A stretch of 7,922 bases of DNA, from NCBI GenBank assembly GCA_903644035.1, contig CAHJXG010000452.1:1-7922 (forward strand). Reading direction: 5' to 3'. Shown piece after piece: positions 1-6,078 of the stretch. The stretch's first letter is position 1, and each line of letters opens with the position of its first letter. The notes under the pieces are model-generated. The model worked only from the letters and a program-made list of their open reading frames with translations, did no database searches and was not told the origin of the DNA. The position numbers and the translations under genes are program-made. The DNA is from Rhodospirillales bacterium. Lineage in GTDB: Bacteria > Pseudomonadota > Alphaproteobacteria > Acetobacterales > Acetobacteraceae.

Positions 1-474
1 GGCATCTTCAAGGCGCTCAGCGTCCGGCAGAACCTGGAGATCGCGCTGCAGCACCACCTCGAAGGCCACAGCCTGGCTGGCGAGATCCGGCGGCAGCTGG
101 AGTTCCTGAACCTCACGCGGGACGCGGGCCAGCGCGCCGGCAACCTCAGCCACGGCCAGAAGCAGTGGCTGGAGATCGGCATGGCCGTGAGCCTGAAGCC
201 GAAGCTGCTGCTGCTGGACGAGCCCACCGCGGGCATGTCGGCCGAGGAGACGCGCGGCACCGGCGAGATGATCAAAGCGCTCAACGCCGACGGCATGACC
301 GTGCTGGCGGTCGAGCACGACATGGAGTTCGTCCGCCAGGTGGCGACCCGGGTGACGGTGCTGCACTTCGGCCGCATCTTCGCGCAGGGCAGCATCGACA
401 GCATCGTCGCCGACGAGCGCGTCGCCGAGATCTACCTCGGCCAGGGCCATGCGCACGGCGCCGGCCATGGGTGA
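1..474 (+). CDS. urtD: UrtD-type ABC transporter ATP-binding protein, C-terminal part (5' end outside window)
   Basis: ATPase subunit of a branched-chain-amino-acid/urea-type (HAAT) ABC importer, acting on the cytoplasmic face with a partner ATPase and two permeases. The frame is open from base 1 to the TGA at 472-474, giving 157 visible residues. The Walker A and Q-loop lie upstream of the window; UrtD proteins are about 250 residues, so roughly 95 are missing. Visible are the signature LSHGQKQWLE (residues 49-58 of the fragment), Walker B LLLLDEPTAGMS (69-80), and the H-loop in VEHDMEF (104-110). LSHGQKQWLEIGM is typical of UrtD rather than LivG, which is why I use that name. The C-terminus ends in a Gly/His-rich tail (GHAHGAGHG), which is unusual. 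The gene overlaps the next ATPase gene. Because an amidase follows, the cargo could be a short amide rather than urea. Confidence 0.88.
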   Translation, partial: GIFKALSVRQNLEIALQHHLEGHSLAGEIRRQLEFLNLTRDAGQRAGNLSHGQKQWLEIGMAVSLKPKLLLLDEPTAGMSAEETRGTGEMIKALNADGMTVLAVEHDMEFVRQVATRVTVLHFGRIFAQGSIDSIVADERVAEIYLGQGHAHGAGHG

Positions 475-1177
475 GCCGCCGCTGCTGTCGGTGCGTGAGC
501 TGCGCTGCGGCTATGGCGGCAAGCCGGTCCTGCAGGGCGTCGACCTCGACGTCGGCGCCGGGGAGATCGTCGCGGTGATCGGGCGGAACGGCGTCGGCAA
601 GTCCACGCTGATCAAGGCGCTGATCGGGCTGCTGCCTGCCGACGCCGGCTCCATCCGGTTTCGCGGGGCCGAGATCAGTGCCGTGGCGGCGCACCGGCGC
701 GCCCGGCTCGGCATCGGCTACGTGCCGCAGGGCCGCGACGTGTTCCCGCGCATGAGCGTCGAGGAGAACCTGGCGGTCGGCGAGGCCATCGGCGGCGGCA
801 GGACGGCCGACTACGAGCGCATGTACCGGAGCTTCCCGATCCTGTGGGAACGCCGGCGGCAGGTGGCGGGCACGATGTCCGGCGGGCAGCAGCAGCAGCT
901 GGCAATCGGCCGCGCGCTGGTGGGCCGCCCGGCGCTGATGCTGCTGGACGAGCCGTCCGAGGGCATCCAGCCCTCGATCGTGCAGGACATCGCCCGCATC
1001 GGCGTCGAGCTCAACCGCCAGGACGGGCTCACGATCGTGCTGGTCGAGCAGAACATCGACATGATCCGCGCGATGGCCCAGCGCTGCTACGTCATGGACA
1101 AGGGGCGCATGGTCGCCGAGCTTACGCCGGAGATGCTGGACGACCGCGACACGGTGCGGCGCTACCTGGCCGTTTAA
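467..1177 (+). CDS. urtE: UrtE-type ABC transporter ATP-binding protein
   Basis: Second ATPase of the urea/amide-type importer, expected to pair with the UrtD-like subunit just upstream. From the ATG at 467 it is 236 residues: Walker A GRNGVGKST (39-47), Q-loop Gln88 in YVPQGRDVFP, signature MSGGQQQQ (137-144), Walker B LMLLDEPSEG (157-166). A Gln stands at the usual H-loop position (VEQN, Gln195), as is normal in LivF/UrtE proteins. The run SGGQQQQLAIGRAL followed by DEPSEGIQPSIV is a UrtE hallmark that separates it from LivF. The start is uncertain: 467 overlaps the urtD stop by 8 nt, while an in-frame ATG at 449 would add six residues and enlarge the overlap to 26 nt. Neither has a convincing Shine-Dalgarno, which fits translational coupling. 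I chose 467 because UrtE proteins begin close to the LxVxxL strand. It ends with TAA at 1175-1177. Confidence 0.88.
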   Translation: MGEPPLLSVRELRCGYGGKPVLQGVDLDVGAGEIVAVIGRNGVGKSTLIKALIGLLPADAGSIRFRGAEISAVAAHRRARLGIGYVPQGRDVFPRMSVEENLAVGEAIGGGRTADYERMYRSFPILWERRRQVAGTMSGGQQQQLAIGRALVGRPALMLLDEPSEGIQPSIVQDIARIGVELNRQDGLTIVLVEQNIDMIRAMAQRCYVMDKGRMVAELTPEMLDDRDTVRRYLAV

Positions 1178-1196
1178 CAGGGGGGCCGTTTGACAG
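1168..1196 (+). repeat. Short imperfect tandem repeat over the urtE stop codon
   Basis: The 13-mer GGCCGTTTAACAG at 1168-1180 recurs as GGCCGTTTGACAG at 1184-1196 with one mismatch. The two are separated by three G residues, so the period is 16 bp. The first copy contains the urtE TAA; the second forms most of the gap before the amidase Shine-Dalgarno. It reads like a small local duplication, and I infer no function. Confidence 0.6.
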
Positions 1197-1199
1197 AAC

Positions 1200-1205
1200 A
1201 GGAGG
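1200..1205 (+). promoter_or_regulatory. Strong Shine-Dalgarno of the amidase gene
   Basis: AGGAGG lies 7 nt before the ATG at 1213. It fixes the start there rather than at the in-frame ATG at 1237, and suggests the amidase is translated independently of urtE although probably on the same transcript. Confidence 0.8.
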
Positions 1206-1212
1206 GACGAGG

Positions 1213-2214
1213 ATGTCTTGGGTCGAGAGCTCCATCATGGCTCGCAGAGGCGTCGCCGCCGGCCGGGCGGGCCGCCGCCACGAGATCACCGAGGCGGCGC
1301 AGGGGACATACCACTACGTCTACGGGCCGTTCGCCAGCCCGGTGCTGACCGTCGAGCCCGGCGACGTGATCTCCTGCGAGACCCATGACGCGTTCGAGGG
1401 CAGGATCCTGCACGAGACCGACAGGCCGAGCGAGATCCTGAACTTCCCGTTCCTCAATCCGCAGAACGGCCCGATCTACGTGAACGGGGCGGAGCGGGGC
1501 GATTGCCTCGCCGTCCACATCCACTCGATCCGCCCGCGCGGGCCGCAGCCGGTGGGAACCACCTGCGTGATCCCGGAGTTCGGCGGCCTGGTGGGCACCG
1601 GCGCCACCGCCCTTCTGAACAGCCCGCTGCCGGAGCGGGTGAAGAAGCTCGAGGTCACGGTCGAGGGCGGCGTGAAGTGGAGCGACACGATCACCCTGCC
1701 GTATCAGCCGTTCATCGGCACCATCGGCACCTCGCCGCAGATCGAGGCGATCTCGTCGCTGGTGCCGGACTACTACGGCGGGAACATGGACCTGCCGGAC
1801 GTGGCGCCCGGCTCGGTGATCTACCTTCCGGTCAACGTCCCGGGCGCGCTGCTGTTCCTCGGGGACTGCCACGCGACCCAGGGCGACGGCGAGCTTTGCG
1901 GCGTGGCGCTGGAGCATCCGACGCACACCGTGGTGCAGGTCGACCTGATCAAGGGCTGGACGCTCGCCTGGCCGCGGCTGGAGACCGCCGACTTCTTCAT
2001 GACCATCGGCTCCGGCCGGCCGATGGAGGACGCGGCCCGCATCGCCTATCGCGAGCTGGTCCGCTGGATGGCCGCGGAGTTCGGGTTCGACGAGCTGGAC
2101 GCCTACATGCTGCTGACCCAGTGCGGCCGGGTGCGACTGGGGAACATGGTGGACCCGAAGTACACGCTGGGCGCCTCGATCCTCAAGTCGATCGTCGGCG
2201 AGGCAAGAGTCTAG
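1213..2214 (+). CDS. Acetamidase/formamidase (FmdA/AmdA family)
   Basis: Cytoplasmic amide hydrolase that releases ammonia and a carboxylate from a short amide such as formamide or acetamide. It has 333 residues from the ATG at 1213. The family is recognised from PGDVISCETHDAF (49-61), NGPIYVNGAERGD (85-97), PYQPFIGTIGTSP (163-175), GGNMD (189-193) and GDCHATQGDGELCG (217-230), the last two being the conserved core with probable active-site His and acidic residues. Length fits the shorter branch of the family (about 300-330 residues; classical FmdA/AmdA proteins are about 400). It follows urtE by 35 nt on the same strand, so substrate probably arrives through the Urt-like importer, as in the fmd amide clusters of methylotrophs. 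Which amide it prefers cannot be read from the sequence. A stem-loop follows the TAG stop at 2212-2214. Confidence 0.9.
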   Translation: MSWVESSIMARRGVAAGRAGRRHEITEAAQGTYHYVYGPFASPVLTVEPGDVISCETHDAFEGRILHETDRPSEILNFPFLNPQNGPIYVNGAERGDCLAVHIHSIRPRGPQPVGTTCVIPEFGGLVGTGATALLNSPLPERVKKLEVTVEGGVKWSDTITLPYQPFIGTIGTSPQIEAISSLVPDYYGGNMDLPDVAPGSVIYLPVNVPGALLFLGDCHATQGDGELCGVALEHPTHTVVQVDLIKGWTLAWPRLETADFFMTIGSGRPMEDAARIAYRELVRWMAAEFGFDELDAYMLLTQCGRVRLGNMVDPKYTLGASILKSIVGEARV

Positions 2215-2228
2215 GCCAATGTCGCCCT

Positions 2229-2256
2229 GACTGGAAACGCGACAGCGTTGCCGGTC
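2229..2256. terminator. Candidate bidirectional terminator hairpin between convergent genes
   Basis: The arm GACTGG-A-AACGC (2229-2240) pairs with GCGTT-G-CCGGTC (2245-2256) around the tetraloop GACA. Eleven of 12 positions pair on the + transcript, counting one U-G wobble, with one A/G mismatch. It starts 14 nt after the amidase stop and its right edge covers part of the stop codon of the opposing dehydrogenase gene. There is no T-tract on either side, so it is a weak intrinsic terminator by the usual rule; it could instead protect 3' ends. Confidence 0.5.
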
Positions 2257-3220
2257 ATGCCGCGTCGGCCGGGTCGACGATGCAGGACGGGTCGAGCCGG
2301 CCGTCGATGCCGTTGAGGATGTTGTGCGCCATCGCCACGGCCATGGCGCGCGCGCCCTCATGCGTCGTCGCGGCGCTGTGCGGGGTGAGCACGACGTTGC
2401 CGAACTCGACCAGAGGATGGCCGGCCGCCATCGGTTCCTGCCCGAACACGTCGAGCGCCGCGGCCCCGATGGCGCCGCTGGACAGGGCCTGCGCCAGGGC
2501 TGCTTCGTCCAGCAGGCCGCCGCGCGCGCAGTTGACGACGATGGCGCCGGGCGGGAGGCGGCCCAGGCGCACGGCGTCGAGCAGCATGGCGTTGCGGCGG
2601 TTGAACGGGATGTGCAGCGTGAGGACATCGGCCCGCGCAAGCCCTGCATCGAGATCAGCGACGCACTCGTATCCCGCGGCCGCCGCGTGCTGGACGGCCG
2701 TGGGCGAGACGTCATGGACCAGCACGTGAAGGCCGAAAGCCCGGCACAACGCGGCGACCCGGCGGCCGATGCGGCCGAACCCGACCACCAGCACCCGGCG
2801 GCCGGCCAGTTCGACGGCCCGTGCCGATTTGCGGAAGTCCCAGTCGCCCTGCCGGACGGCGCCGTCGTACTCGCGCAACCGTTTCGCGGCAGCGAGCATC
2901 AGCGTCATCGTATGCTCGGCGACCGAGATGCTGTTGGCGTCCGCCGTGACCGTGACGGGAATGCCCCGCCCGGCAAGATGGCCGACGTCGATGTTGTCGA
3001 ACCCGACGCCGTGCTTGGCAACGACGCGCAGCTTCGGCGCCCGCGAGACCAGGGCCGCGTCGAGCCGCGCCACGCGCACGCCGATGGCCAAGGCCTCCGG
3101 CAAGGCCGCCTCGAATGCCGGGTCACCAGGAGGCGCCACAATCACCTGGCAGCCGGGGCGGGCCGCCATCAGGTCAATCCCAGCCTGGTCGATCATTTCG
3201 GTCAGCAGGACTGTCGTCAT
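2255..3220 (-). CDS. SerA-like D-2-hydroxyacid dehydrogenase, NAD-dependent
   Basis: Oxidoreductase of the D-isomer-specific 2-hydroxyacid dehydrogenase family, interconverting a 2-hydroxyacid and a 2-oxoacid with NAD(H) in the cytoplasm. It has 321 residues. The catalytic domain is split around the Rossmann domain: KHGVGFDNIDV (69-79), nucleotide loop GFGRIG (147-152) with Asp170 ending the second strand (suggesting NAD preference), catalytic Arg233 in NCARGGLLDE, Glu262 in DVFGQEP and His281 in TPHSA. All three catalytic residues are present. It lacks the C-terminal ACT/regulatory region of long SerA proteins, so a dedicated serine-biosynthesis role is not implied. It is divergent from the ABC importer across 216 bp and convergent with the amidase. 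The ATG at 3218-3220 has only a weak purine-rich stretch upstream (GAAAGATGAAG). The substrate is unknown; a catabolic role linked to the importer is a guess from position. Confidence 0.88.
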   Translation of the reverse strand: MTTVLLTEMIDQAGIDLMAARPGCQVIVAPPGDPAFEAALPEALAIGVRVARLDAALVSRAPKLRVVAKHGVGFDNIDVGHLAGRGIPVTVTADANSISVAEHTMTLMLAAAKRLREYDGAVRQGDWDFRKSARAVELAGRRVLVVGFGRIGRRVAALCRAFGLHVLVHDVSPTAVQHAAAAGYECVADLDAGLARADVLTLHIPFNRRNAMLLDAVRLGRLPPGAIVVNCARGGLLDEAALAQALSSGAIGAAALDVFGQEPMAAGHPLVEFGNVVLTPHSAATTHEGARAMAVAMAHNILNGIDGRLDPSCIVDPADAA

Positions 3221-3252
3221 GGCACTTCATCTTTCTGGAAATTTTTGCCGTC

Positions 3253-3272
3253 TTGCGACGATGTATTCGCAA
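3253..3272. promoter_or_regulatory. Perfect dyad TTGCGA-N8-TCGCAA, candidate operator or activator site
   Basis: TTGCGA (3253-3258) and TCGCAA (3267-3272) are exact inverted repeats separated by an AT-richer 8-bp spacer. The site lies in the divergent gap, 33 bp upstream of the dehydrogenase start and about 48 bp upstream of the -24 element of the importer promoter candidate. The symmetry suits a dimeric regulator; no regulator gene is in the window. Confidence 0.45.
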
Positions 3273-3319
3273 TGATTGGGGGCTGAAGTCCAGAGGGGCC
3301 GGCCGCGATCCTCTATGCG

Positions 3320-3335
3320 CGGCACGAATTGTGCG
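3320..3335 (+). promoter_or_regulatory. Candidate sigma-54 (-24/-12) promoter of the ABC importer operon
   Basis: The sequence CGGCACG-AATT-GTGCG matches the RpoN consensus TGGCACG-N4-TTGCW at GGCACG and at the TGC of the -12 element, with GG and GC at the correct spacing. Mismatches are the first T, the first T of the -12 element and the final W. The predicted start of transcription is near 3346, giving a leader of about 90 nt. The same bases include the imperfect palindrome GCACGAATTGTGC (3322-3334), so an operator is an alternative reading. A weak sigma-70 pair, TTGTGC (3329-3334) and TAAGCT (3352-3357) with a 17-bp spacer, overlaps it and matches only half of each consensus. Confidence 0.38.
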
Positions 3336-3368
3336 CCATGAGGGGCTGCGCTAAGCTGGCGAATATGC

Positions 3369-3394
3369 GCGTTCAGGCGGCCGCCGCCTGACGC
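3369..3394 (+). other. Perfect palindrome/hairpin in the leader of the importer operon
   Basis: TCAGGCGG (3373-3380) and CCGCCTGA (3384-3391) are exact inverted repeats around CCG. Three further pairs, GCG (3369-3371) with CGC (3392-3394), extend the stem if T3372 bulges. The structure ends about 43 nt before the importer start codon, so it does not cover the ribosome site. It could be an RNA hairpin or an operator for a dimeric repressor. Confidence 0.5.
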
Positions 3395-3423
3395 CAACAA
3401 GCACGCGCCGCGACAATGGCGCG

Positions 3424-3430
3424 GGAGGGA
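3424..3430 (+). promoter_or_regulatory. Shine-Dalgarno that decides the start of the binding-protein gene
   Basis: GGGAGGG lies 6 nt before the ATG at 3437 and inside the coding stretch that an earlier in-frame ATG at 3416 would use. It favours 3437 as the true start, which also places the signal peptide directly at the N-terminus. Confidence 0.75.
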
Positions 3431-3436
3431 ACGACG

Positions 3437-4441
3437 ATGCACAAGCGGTTCCGGGGGCTGTGCCTGGCGGTTGGAATGCTGCTCTCGGCAGGGGCGCTGG
3501 CGCAGGATCGGCCGGTCATCCGGATCACGAGACAGCCCAGCATCATCTACATGCCGACCTACATCATGGAGGCAAACCACCTCATCGAGGCCCGGGCCGC
3601 GGCCCTGGGCGTGCCGAACCTGAAGGTCGAATGGGTCGGCTTTAACGGCGGCGGCAACGCAACGGACGCGCTGCTGTCGGCCTCGGTGGACGTCGTGAAC
3701 ACCGGCGTCGGCAACATGCTGCTGCTGTGGGACCGCACGCGCGGCGGCGTGAAGGGCATCGTCGCCACATCGGCCGAGCCGCTGATCCTGATCACGCGCA
3801 ACCCGAACATCAAGACGCTGCGGGACTACACGCCGCAAGACAAGATCGCGCTGCCGACGGTGCGCATCTCGACCCAGGCGATCCTGCTTCAGATCGCGTG
3901 CAAGCAGGTGTTCGGTCCCGGCCAGGGCGCGCGGCTGGACACCAACACGGTGCAGCTCGGCCACCCCGACGCGACCGGCGCGATGCTGGACCCGAATGGC
4001 GAGATCACCAGCCACTTCTCTGCCCCGCCCTTCGTGTTCGGGGAGCTGCGCCGGGTGCCCGGCGCCCATGTCGTGACCGACTCGCAGCAGATCATGGGCA
4101 CGCCGCTCACGGTCGCCGTCATGTTCACGACGACCCGCTTCGCCAGTGCGAATCCCAAGCTGGTCCAGGCGGTCAAGGAAGCATCCGCGGACGCGCTGGA
4201 TCTGATCCAGAACCATACGCCGGAAGCCGTCGCCATCTATCGCCGGGAATCCAAGGACCCCACGACCATCGATGACCTCCTGTCCATGTTGAAGGAGCCG
4301 GGCATGATGGACTTCAAGACGAAGCCGCAGGGCACGATGCGCTTCGCCGAGCACATGCACGAGGTCGGGCTGCTGAAGACGATGCCCAAGGCCTGGACCG
4401 ACTACTTCCTGCCGGTCGCGCAGGACCTGGACGGCAGCTGA
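3437..4441 (+). CDS. NitT/TauT-type ABC transporter substrate-binding protein
   Basis: Periplasmic binding protein that delivers a small, probably anionic, solute to the ATPase-permease pair encoded next. It has 334 residues from the ATG at 3437. A Sec signal peptide is plain: MHKRFR, a hydrophobic stretch (7-19), and a probable cleavage site ALA|QDRP after residue 22. There is no lipobox cysteine, so the mature protein should be soluble. The body resembles the NMT1/SsuA-like fold: RITRQPSIIYMPTYIMEA (29-46), the DALLSASVDVVNTGVGNMLLLW segment (77-98) that lines the cleft in this family, and DKIALPTVRISTQAILLQIA (135-154) opening the second lobe. An upstream in-frame ATG at 3416 would place seven residues before the signal peptide and lacks a ribosome site. 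The gene stops 1 nt before the ATPase start. Cargo is unknown; an aromatic carboxylate is possible given the catabolic genes at the right edge. Confidence 0.85.
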   Translation: MHKRFRGLCLAVGMLLSAGALAQDRPVIRITRQPSIIYMPTYIMEANHLIEARAAALGVPNLKVEWVGFNGGGNATDALLSASVDVVNTGVGNMLLLWDRTRGGVKGIVATSAEPLILITRNPNIKTLRDYTPQDKIALPTVRISTQAILLQIACKQVFGPGQGARLDTNTVQLGHPDATGAMLDPNGEITSHFSAPPFVFGELRRVPGAHVVTDSQQIMGTPLTVAVMFTTTRFASANPKLVQAVKEASADALDLIQNHTPEAVAIYRRESKDPTTIDDLLSMLKEPGMMDFKTKPQGTMRFAEHMHEVGLLKTMPKAWTDYFLPVAQDLDGS

Positions 4442-4442
4442 C

Positions 4443-5231
4443 ATGGCGCGGCTGCTGGAGGTCGACCGCTGCACCCTGCGCTACCGGACCGACCGTGCCG
4501 TGGTGACGGCGACCCACCGGGTCAGCTTCCACGTCGAGCAGGGGGACCGGTATGTGCTGCTGGGTCCCTCCGGCTGCGGCAAGTCCACGCTGCTGAAGGC
4601 GGTCGGCGGCTACATCATGCCTGACGAGGGCGAGATCCGCATCAAGGGCCATCCGGTGTGCGGCGCCGGTGCGGACCGCATGATGGTGTTCCAGGAGTTC
4701 GACCAGCTGCTGCCCTGGAAGACGGTGCTGGAGAACGTGGCGTTCCCGCTGCGGGCGGCACGCCGGATGAGCGCGCGCGCCGCGACCGAGAAGGCCATGC
4801 ACTACGTCGAGAAGGTGCATCTCACCCGCGTCGCCCACAGCCACCCGCACACCCTGTCCGGCGGCATGAAGCAGCGCGTCGCCATCGCGCGCGGCATGGC
4901 GATGGAGCCCGACATCCTGCTGATGGACGAGCCGTTCGCCGCGCTGGACGCGCTCACCCGGCGCCAGATGCAGGACGAGCTGCTGCGCCTGTGGGACGAC
5001 ACCCGGTTCACCGTGCTGTTCGTCACCCATTCGATCGGCGAGGCCATCAAGATCGGCTCGCGCATCCTGCTGCTCTCGCCGCATCCAGGCCAGGTGAGGG
5101 CGGACGTGGAGGACGTGGGCCAGGCGACCCCCGAGGTCGCCGCCCAGCTGGAACAGCGCATCCACGACCTGCTGTTCGCGCCGGCGGGAGACGCCGGCGC
5201 CGGTCTGCCTGCGATGGCCGAACATGCCTGA
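4443..5231 (+). CDS. NitT/TauT-type ABC transporter ATP-binding protein (SsuB/TauB-like)
   Basis: Cytoplasmic ATPase that powers the importer. It has 262 residues with every nucleotide-binding motif intact: Walker A GPSGCGKST (41-49), Q-loop Gln84 followed by FDQLLPWKTVLENV (86-99), signature LSGGMKQR (138-145), Walker B ILLMDEPF (158-165), D-loop ALDA (167-170) and H-loop His196 in VTHS. The LLPWKTVLENV stretch is characteristic of the SsuB/TauB/NrtD branch. Residues from about 245 form an Ala/Gly-rich tail beyond the usual domain end, with no recognisable regulatory domain. The ATG starts 1 nt after the stop of the binding-protein gene, and the gene ends in an 8-nt overlap with the permease gene, so translation is probably coupled through all three. 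No separate promoter is visible. Confidence 0.92.
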   Translation: MARLLEVDRCTLRYRTDRAVVTATHRVSFHVEQGDRYVLLGPSGCGKSTLLKAVGGYIMPDEGEIRIKGHPVCGAGADRMMVFQEFDQLLPWKTVLENVAFPLRAARRMSARAATEKAMHYVEKVHLTRVAHSHPHTLSGGMKQRVAIARGMAMEPDILLMDEPFAALDALTRRQMQDELLRLWDDTRFTVLFVTHSIGEAIKIGSRILLLSPHPGQVRADVEDVGQATPEVAAQLEQRIHDLLFAPAGDAGAGLPAMAEHA

Positions 5232-6078
5232 GCCGCGCGTGGTGCTCTATGCGCCATCGAGCACGGCGGTGCCGGAGGTCAGCCGGCCGGTCACGGCGTG
5301 GCGGCGGCTGTGGGACAACGCGACGCTGCGCAAGACGGTGATCATCGTCGCGCTGGCGCTGGCCTGGGAGGGCTATGCACGCATCCTGGACAACCCGCTG
5401 CTGTTTCCCACGCTGACGGACACGCTGGGTGCGGTCGTGGACCATGTCCGGGATGGCAGCCTGCCGGCGCGGACATGGACCTCCCTGCGCGTCCTGGTTG
5501 TCGGCTTCGGCAGCGGCGTCGTGCTCGCGGCGATCCTGACGGTCGTCGCGATCAACACGCGGATCGGGACGGACATCCTCGAGACGCTGACCGCGATGTT
5601 CAACCCGCTTCCCGCCATCGCGCTGCTGCCGCTGGCGCTGATCTGGTTCGGGCTTGGCATGGGCAGCCTGGTGTTCGTGCTGACGCATTCGGTGCTCTGG
5701 GCCGTGGCGCTCAACACGCATGCGGGGTTCCTCGGCGTGTCGCAGACACAGCGCATGGTGGGGCGAAACTACGAGCTGCGCGGGCTGCGCTACGTCTTCC
5801 TGATCCTGATCCCGGCCGCCTTCCCGTCGATCCTCACCGGCCTCAAGATCGGCTGGGCGTTCGCCTGGCGCACCCTGATCGCGGCCGAGCTGGTGTTCGG
5901 CGTGTCCTCCGGTCAGGGCGGGCTGGGCTGGTTCATCTTCGAGAACCGCAACGTGCTCGACATCCCCGCGGTGTTCGCCGGGCTGCTGACCGTCATCGTC
6001 ATTGGGCTCGCGGTCGAGAACCTGGTGTTCCGCACCATCGAGCGCCGCACGATCCGCCGCTGGGGCGTGCAGGCCTGA
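5224..6078 (+). CDS. NitT/TauT-type ABC transporter permease (SsuC/TauC-like)
   Basis: Inner-membrane permease, presumably a homodimer forming the channel with the preceding ATPase and binding protein. It has 284 residues. Hydrophobic segments that look membrane-spanning lie near 37-50, 87-109, 128-150, 151-167, 190-206 and 247-268, matching the six-helix BPD_transp_1 plan. NPLPAIALLPLALIWFGLG (127-145) is the conserved segment of SsuC/TauC proteins. The cytoplasmic EAA-like loop that docks to the ATPase is YELRGLRYVFLILIPAAFP (183-201). The N-terminal 30 residues are a polar cytoplasmic tail. The start codon at 5224 lies inside the end of the ATPase gene and has no good Shine-Dalgarno, so coupling is likely. 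TGA at 6076-6078 is followed at once by hairpins. The substrate cannot be inferred from the permease alone. Confidence 0.9.
   Translation: MPEPRVVLYAPSSTAVPEVSRPVTAWRRLWDNATLRKTVIIVALALAWEGYARILDNPLLFPTLTDTLGAVVDHVRDGSLPARTWTSLRVLVVGFGSGVVLAAILTVVAINTRIGTDILETLTAMFNPLPAIALLPLALIWFGLGMGSLVFVLTHSVLWAVALNTHAGFLGVSQTQRMVGRNYELRGLRYVFLILIPAAFPSILTGLKIGWAFAWRTLIAAELVFGVSSGQGGLGWFIFENRNVLDIPAVFAGLLTVIVIGLAVENLVFRTIERRTIRRWGVQA

Noticed and set aside
1174..2715. Long open frame of 513 codons on the - strand across the amidase and dehydrogenase genes
   Set aside because: Its translation is Arg/Pro/His-rich with no domain, and it covers the amidase gene in antisense and the dehydrogenase gene in another frame. 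In GC-rich DNA stop codons are rare, so such shadows are expected.
1503..2729. 408-codon + strand frame overlapping the amidase and the dehydrogenase gene
   Set aside because: Out-of-frame shadow with low-complexity Arg/Gly/Ala content and no Shine-Dalgarno.
3221..3300. Sigma-70 promoter for the divergent dehydrogenase gene
   Set aside because: TTGCGA can be read as a -35 on the - strand, but no acceptable -10 hexamer lies 16-18 bp downstream.
3292..3314. AGAGG...CCTCT inverted repeat around GGCCGGCC in the divergent gap
   Set aside because: Arms of only 5 bp with a 13-bp interior are weak in this base composition; not listed as a site.
3416..3436. Upstream ATG of the binding-protein gene as the real start
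   Set aside because: The ribosome site at 3424-3430 lies within this stretch, and the signal peptide starts properly at 3437.
3227..4474. 415-codon open frame antisense to the binding-protein gene
   Set aside because: The + strand gene has a signal peptide, a Shine-Dalgarno and family motifs; the antisense product has biased composition and no recognisable fold.
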